Assembly: GCA_003448875.1 (NCBI GenBank)
Contig: DLXG01000214.1
Coordinates: 1 to 16,351 of the forward strand
DNA length: 16,351 nt
Source of the DNA: Anaerolineaceae bacterium
Lineage (GTDB): Bacteria; Chloroflexota; Anaerolineae; Anaerolineales; Anaerolineaceae
Direction: 5' to 3'
Made by a program: the position numbers and the translations under genes. Numbering within the stretch: the stretch's first letter is position 1; every line of letters starts with the position of its first letter. Positions 13,213-16,351 of the stretch are shown here, one piece after another. The notes beneath the pieces are model-generated. The model was not told the origin of the DNA. It saw only the letters and a program-made list of their open reading frames with translations, and ran no database searches.

Positions 13213-13848
13213 TCAGAAGACGATCTCTTCTTTGCCGGTCAATTTTTCTTGAATCCGTTGGACAACCGTATCCAGATGTCTGGATTGATGTACGAAATCC
13301 AGATCATCCGTCCGAATGGTCAGGACAGGGCAGAGATCAAAGGTGCGAATCCAGTCGTCATAAAATGACTCCAATAATTGTAGATACTGAGGGGTTATAC
13401 TGCTTTCAATTTCTCTTCCGCGCTGCCGGATACGTTCAATTAACACTTCAACCGGGGCTTTCAGGTATATAAGCAAGGAAGGGGGCGGGAGGGTGCGAAT
13501 GACAAGATCAAACACTTTGCGGTAGGTTTGATAATCACGCTCGTTCAAGTTTCCTAAATGATGGAGCGCTCGGGCAAAGATGGCGGCATCTTCGTAAATA
13601 CTGCGGTCAATGATGGCCGAGCGAGGATCATTCCACATATCGAGATGCTGCTGAGCACGATGACCTAAAAAGTAAATTTGTAAATGAAAGGACCATGCGC
13701 GCATATCCCGGTAGAAATCAGGCAGGTAAGGATTGTCTGTTACCGATTCATAAGCAGTGCACCACCCCAATCGTGCTCCAATGCGTTCGGTTAGTGAGGT
13801 CTTGCCAGAACCAATATTGCCTGCCACCAGAATTAACCGTTTTACCAT
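13213..13848 (-). CDS. deoxynucleoside kinase (dNK/dGK/dAK family)
   Basis: Phosphorylates deoxynucleosides to 5'-monophosphates in nucleoside salvage; cytoplasmic. The 211-residue length is usual for the bacterial dGK/dAK type. The P-loop is GNIGSGKTS (10-18). YES at 33-35 supplies the probable catalytic glutamate. DRSIYEDAAIFA (81-92) is the ERS/DRS-type motif in which Arg82 contacts substrate. The lid region YLKAPVEVLIERIRQRGREIE is rich in arginines that bind phosphate. Whether it prefers deoxyadenosine, deoxyguanosine or others cannot be told from sequence. The ATG is behind AAGGGAG with 9 bases of spacing. It is the first gene of a two-gene unit with GrpB, read from a TATAAT about 50 bases upstream. 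Confidence 0.92.
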   Translation of the reverse strand: MVKRLILVAGNIGSGKTSLTERIGARLGWCTAYESVTDNPYLPDFYRDMRAWSFHLQIYFLGHRAQQHLDMWNDPRSAIIDRSIYEDAAIFARALHHLGNLNERDYQTYRKVFDLVIRTLPPPSLLIYLKAPVEVLIERIRQRGREIESSITPQYLQLLESFYDDWIRTFDLCPVLTIRTDDLDFVHQSRHLDTVVQRIQEKLTGKEEIVF

Positions 13849-13894
13849 GCTGTGTTCTCCCTTGTGATTGGAGGTGAAATGGAATGTTGAAATA

Positions 13895-13900
13895 ATTATA
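13895..13900 (-). promoter_or_regulatory. -10 of the deoxynucleoside kinase promoter
   Basis: TATAAT on the minus strand (13900-13895), giving a predicted start near 13888 and a leader of about 40 nt. No clear -35 is seen at 16-18 bp. Confidence 0.5.
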
Positions 13901-14056
13901 CTGGATGCGGAAAATTTGGATTTCTGTTATGACAGGATGATTAATAATCGTTGACAATTCAAGCCGTAACTTTTTCGTTGGCTGGTGGGTTTAATAGATT
14001 TGAATGATGCGTATTTTATAAATAAGCATGAAAATCCAACCTGAAAATCCTTAGGT

Positions 14057-14067
14057 TGTGATAAACT
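14057..14067 (+). promoter_or_regulatory. candidate extended -10 of the MFS gene
   Basis: TGTGATAAACT contains TGA-TAAACT (-10 at 14062-14067), or alternatively TGT-GATAAA, about 80 bases upstream of the MFS start. No good -35. Weakly supported. Confidence 0.3.
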
Positions 14068-14145
14068 AGGCGGGGGCAGCCCGGGGTGGAAATTCAAAGG
14101 AGTGCTCTCGAATTCTCGTAATAAATTAATTTTTTGAGGTGATTA

Positions 14146-15501
14146 ATGGCGATTGCATTGGAACGAACCAAAACGCGGGCTGTCCGAAAGAGAATACCGA
14201 CAACCCGGCGTGAGCGTTGGGCCTGGTATTTTTACGATTTTGGCAATTCGGCTTATGCCGCAGTGGTTCTGCTGGCCGTTTATTCAGCATATTTTCAGGG
14301 ACAGGTGGTGGGTGGTTCGCAAGGAACCCGCCTGTGGGGAGTTGCAGTTGGAATTGCCATGTTGGTTGTGGCATTCCTTTCACCAATACTCGGTACACTG
14401 GCTGATTTCTCGGCCTCTAAGAAAAAATTTTTACTGTTTTTTACAACGATCTCGGTGATTTTCACGGGCGCTTTGTTTTTTGTCATGCCGGGGGATGTAT
14501 TTACCGGTATGTTATTCTTTATACTGGCGGAAATCGGGTACCGTGCTGCCCAGGTCTTTTATAATGCGCTTTTGCCTGAGATTGCCACACCCGAAGAAAT
14601 TGGGAAGGTATCCGGTAACGGTTGGGCGTTTGGTTCGCTGGGAGGCATCATTTGTCTGCTGATCGTACTGGCGTTAATCATGAGCGTTGGTGGAACGACC
14701 GTTGTCCGTTTTTCGTTTTTGATAACAGCCGCTTTTTATCTTGCTTCATCCATTCCGTTGTTTTTATGGCTGAGAGAGCGCGCGGAACCTCAGGCATTGA
14801 GAAAGGGTGATGGGTATCTAGGGGTAGCATTCCGAAGGTTGAAGGAAACATTCGGCGCGGTACGGCAGTACCGGGAATTTATCAAATTCATTGTCGCCTT
14901 CCTGATCTATAATGATGGGATTATGATGGCGCTGAATTTTGCAGCAATCATTGGAGCAGTGCTGTTTGGCATGACCCAGCAGCAATTGATCATTTTTATG
15001 ATTATCATCCAGATCACCAGTGTAGCCGGCGCGTATGTTTTTGGAATCCTCGCAGACCGCTGGTCGAGCAAGCATTCCTTAATCCTTTCGCTGGTCTTGA
15101 TGATTGGAGCGGTTGTGTGGATGATATTTGTGCAAAATGTGACGGTATTTTTTGTTATTGGTGCAATTGCCGGCTTTGCGCTGACGGGTGTTCAATCGGT
15201 CAGCCGGACTCTGGTTGGACAGTTTGCCCCCGCTGAAAAAAGTGCTGAATTCTATGGGTTTTTTGAAGTTGGCGGCCGAACTTCTTCCTTCATTGGGCCG
15301 GCGGTGTACGGCTTCATCGCTGCTGAAGCGGCGATTCTGTTAGGCGCGAGCGGGATGGATCCAGTCAGCGCCGAGCAAACTGGCATTCGTATAGCCATTG
15401 GTTCGATTGTGGCCTTTCTGCTCTTGGGGCTCATTTTGTTATTGAAAATCCGTCAGCCTGAAGCTGAAGAAAGTGCCCACATGCCGGAACTGCTTTCCTG
15501 A
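14146..15501 (+). CDS. MFS transporter, UMF1 (Atg22-like) family
   Basis: A 451-residue inner-membrane protein with about 12 hydrophobic helices. After a basic N-terminal stretch (RTKTRAVRKR) comes WAWYFYDFGNSAYAAVV, the D-x-x-N-S-A-Y signature (Asp31, Asn34, Ser35) characteristic of the UMF1/Atg22 branch of the major facilitator superfamily. The motif A-like loops LGTLADFSASKKKF (after helix 2) and FGILADRWSSKHSL (after the helix in the second half) support MFS. Fungal Atg22 effluxes vacuolar amino acids; bacterial substrates are mostly unknown. GAGGTGATTA precedes the ATG. The acyltransferase gene follows after 14 bases, suggesting a two-gene operon. Confidence 0.9.
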   Translation: MAIALERTKTRAVRKRIPTTRRERWAWYFYDFGNSAYAAVVLLAVYSAYFQGQVVGGSQGTRLWGVAVGIAMLVVAFLSPILGTLADFSASKKKFLLFFTTISVIFTGALFFVMPGDVFTGMLFFILAEIGYRAAQVFYNALLPEIATPEEIGKVSGNGWAFGSLGGIICLLIVLALIMSVGGTTVVRFSFLITAAFYLASSIPLFLWLRERAEPQALRKGDGYLGVAFRRLKETFGAVRQYREFIKFIVAFLIYNDGIMMALNFAAIIGAVLFGMTQQQLIIFMIIIQITSVAGAYVFGILADRWSSKHSLILSLVLMIGAVVWMIFVQNVTVFFVIGAIAGFALTGVQSVSRTLVGQFAPAEKSAEFYGFFEVGGRTSSFIGPAVYGFIAAEAAILLGASGMDPVSAEQTGIRIAIGSIVAFLLLGLILLLKIRQPEAEESAHMPELLS

Positions 15502-15515
15502 GCGGTGAGGTGTAT

Positions 15516-16250
15516 ATGGATGAATTGCCGATTGCTTATCCGCGCCGGAAAGTGATCCGCTCGGTGCTGCGCCAGTTAATCCGCGCGGCTTTTCATATCC
15601 TCTCGGACTTTTCGATTGAGGGAGAAGAAAACTTACCAAAAGAAGGCCCCTTGCTGGTGATCGGCAACCATTTCAGTTTCCTTGATCCGGTAGCCGTGAT
15701 CGGGTCTGTGCCGTATCCGATTGAGTATGTGGGTGGTTTTCGGATGCCGAATGCCCCCCAAAGTGTAACCTGGCTGGCCGGTTTGTACGGCTTTTTACCG
15801 GTACGGCGCGGCTCGATCTCTCGCGATACGCTACATGCTTCCCGCAAAGTATTGCAGTTGAAGGGTGTGTTAGGAATATTTCCTGAAGCGGGCAGCTGGG
15901 CAACCTTTTTGCGACCGGCCCGGCCGGGTGCGGCGTATCTGGCTTCTTCGACCCGTGCAAAAATCCTGCCGGTGGGACTGGATGGTTTGACAGACCTGTT
16001 TCCAATGTTAAAAAAGCGAAAAAGAGCCAGTGTCACCGTCCGTTTTGGAAAGCCGTTTGGGCCGTTTTTTGTTTCAGAACGGGGCGAGACCGATCGCAGC
16101 CGGCTGGAGGAAATCGGGCATGAGATGATGCGCCAAATTGCGCTTCTCATTCCGCCGGAAAGGCGCGGGTTTTATTCAGAAGATCCGCAGGTTCGCCAAA
16201 AAGCCATGGCAGAATCCGCATATCCATGGGAGAACAGGCCAGAGGAGTAA
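15516..16250 (+). CDS. PlsC-like lysophospholipid acyltransferase
   Basis: Member of the PlsC/LPLAT family that transfers acyl chains to lysophospholipids such as 1-acyl-glycerol-3-phosphate; membrane-associated. Motif I is GNHFSFLDP, with His52 and Asp57 in the H-x4-D catalytic arrangement. The substrate-binding VRRG is at 96-99. Motif III is IFPEAGSW (121-128), where FPEGTRS is more usual, so Gly and Thr-Arg are altered; FLRPARPGAAYLA follows. The 244-residue length is normal. The ATG at 15516 is chosen because GAGG (15507-15510) sits five bases before it and an in-frame GTG at 15510 overlaps that site. It follows the MFS gene by 14 bases and converges with a gene entering from the right edge. 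Acyl acceptor not known. Confidence 0.88.
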   Translation: MDELPIAYPRRKVIRSVLRQLIRAAFHILSDFSIEGEENLPKEGPLLVIGNHFSFLDPVAVIGSVPYPIEYVGGFRMPNAPQSVTWLAGLYGFLPVRRGSISRDTLHASRKVLQLKGVLGIFPEAGSWATFLRPARPGAAYLASSTRAKILPVGLDGLTDLFPMLKKRKRASVTVRFGKPFGPFFVSERGETDRSRLEEIGHEMMRQIALLIPPERRGFYSEDPQVRQKAMAESAYPWENRPEE

Positions 16251-16262
16251 TTTACCAGCCTT

Positions 16263-16351
16263 TCATCCAGTTGCCCGAACATCGAAGCGTTTAAATTCTC
16301 CGCTGGGTGGCAGCCATTCAAATTGAACATCGGTCACATGGGCGGCGGGCG
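16263..16351 (-). CDS. 3' end of an unidentified gene, truncated by the window edge
   Basis: On the minus strand one frame stays open from the window edge (16349) to a TGA at 16263-16265 and encodes PAAHVTDVQFEWLPPSGEFK and then RFDVRATG at the C-terminus, about 28 residues. The other two minus frames have stops. Its closeness to the PlsC stop (12 bases) fits a convergent gene. The fragment is too short to name, and it could be chance open frame. Confidence 0.5.
   Translation of the reverse strand, partial: PAAHVTDVQFEWLPPSGEFKRFDVRATG

Larger units (their letters stand above)
13849..14145. other. divergent intergenic region, kinase to MFS transporter
   Basis: Nearly 300 bases between divergent genes. 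It holds the kinase -10 (listed), a candidate MFS -10 (listed) and an isolated perfect -35-like TTGACA at 13951-13956 with no -10 at the right distance. A short GC-rich patch with CCCGGG lies at 14070-14088. No ORF, tRNA or clear repeat is seen. Confidence 0.5.

Noticed and set aside
13951..13956. Perfect -35-like TTGACA
   Set aside because: No -10-like hexamer lies 16-18 bases downstream; at 13974-13979 the sequence is TTCGTT. Treated as chance.
14070..14088. GC-rich patch with CCCGGG as a possible terminator or operator
   Set aside because: Only a very short stem forms (GGG-GCAG-CCC), no T-tract follows, and it lies inside the presumed MFS leader.

Overview
The window looks like chromosome from a member of the Chloroflexota, most likely class Anaerolineae. 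This is an inference from gene content: a COG2403 (cyclic 2,3-diphosphoglycerate synthetase-like) GTPase beside argS and obgE, several surface lipoproteins, an ECF sigma module feeding a bactofilin-like membrane protein, a UMF1-type MFS carrier, and an RRM protein with a Gly/Arg tail. GC content is moderate, and TTG and GTG starts occur. I see no insertion sequences, phage genes, CRISPR array, tRNA or rRNA.

Layout. (1) Positions 1-6570, plus strand: rpsT (TTG start, own promoter and terminator), then a run of argS, the COG2403 GTPase, obgE, nadD and a beta-propeller lipoprotein. This is a translation / ribosome assembly / NAD housekeeping block. (2) Positions 6575-9631, minus strand: a four-gene operon running from high to low coordinates. 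It holds an ECF sigma factor, a zinc-finger anti-sigma factor, a bactofilin-like membrane protein and a toast-rack-like lipoprotein. A sigma-W-like promoter (TGCAAC-N16-CGTA) lies just upstream of the sigma gene, suggesting autoregulation. (3) Positions 9829-11451, minus strand: arfB, dodecin and an EamA/DMT transporter. arfB looks leaderless. (4) Positions 11534-12579, plus strand: a bacterial PH-domain protein, then an RRM RNA-binding protein with its own promoter and a leader of about 125 nt. (5) Positions 12643-13848, minus strand: a deoxynucleoside kinase followed by a GrpB-family protein, ending in a strong terminator shared with the RRM gene. (6) Positions 14146-16250, plus strand: a UMF1-family MFS transporter and a PlsC-type acyltransferase. 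(7) From 16263 to the right edge, minus strand: the 3' end of an unidentified gene.

The most interesting part is the envelope-stress-like sigma operon. The sigma factor and its membrane-anchored ZAS-type anti-sigma factor share one transcript with two surface/membrane proteins built from repetitive beta structure. The reading is that the cell senses an envelope change, releases sigma and makes more of these proteins; this is inference. The second point of interest is the COG2403 GTPase, whose bacterial role is not settled although its neighbours are translation GTPase and tRNA-charging genes. Several promoters in the window are extended -10 types (TGN-TATNNT) with no clear -35.
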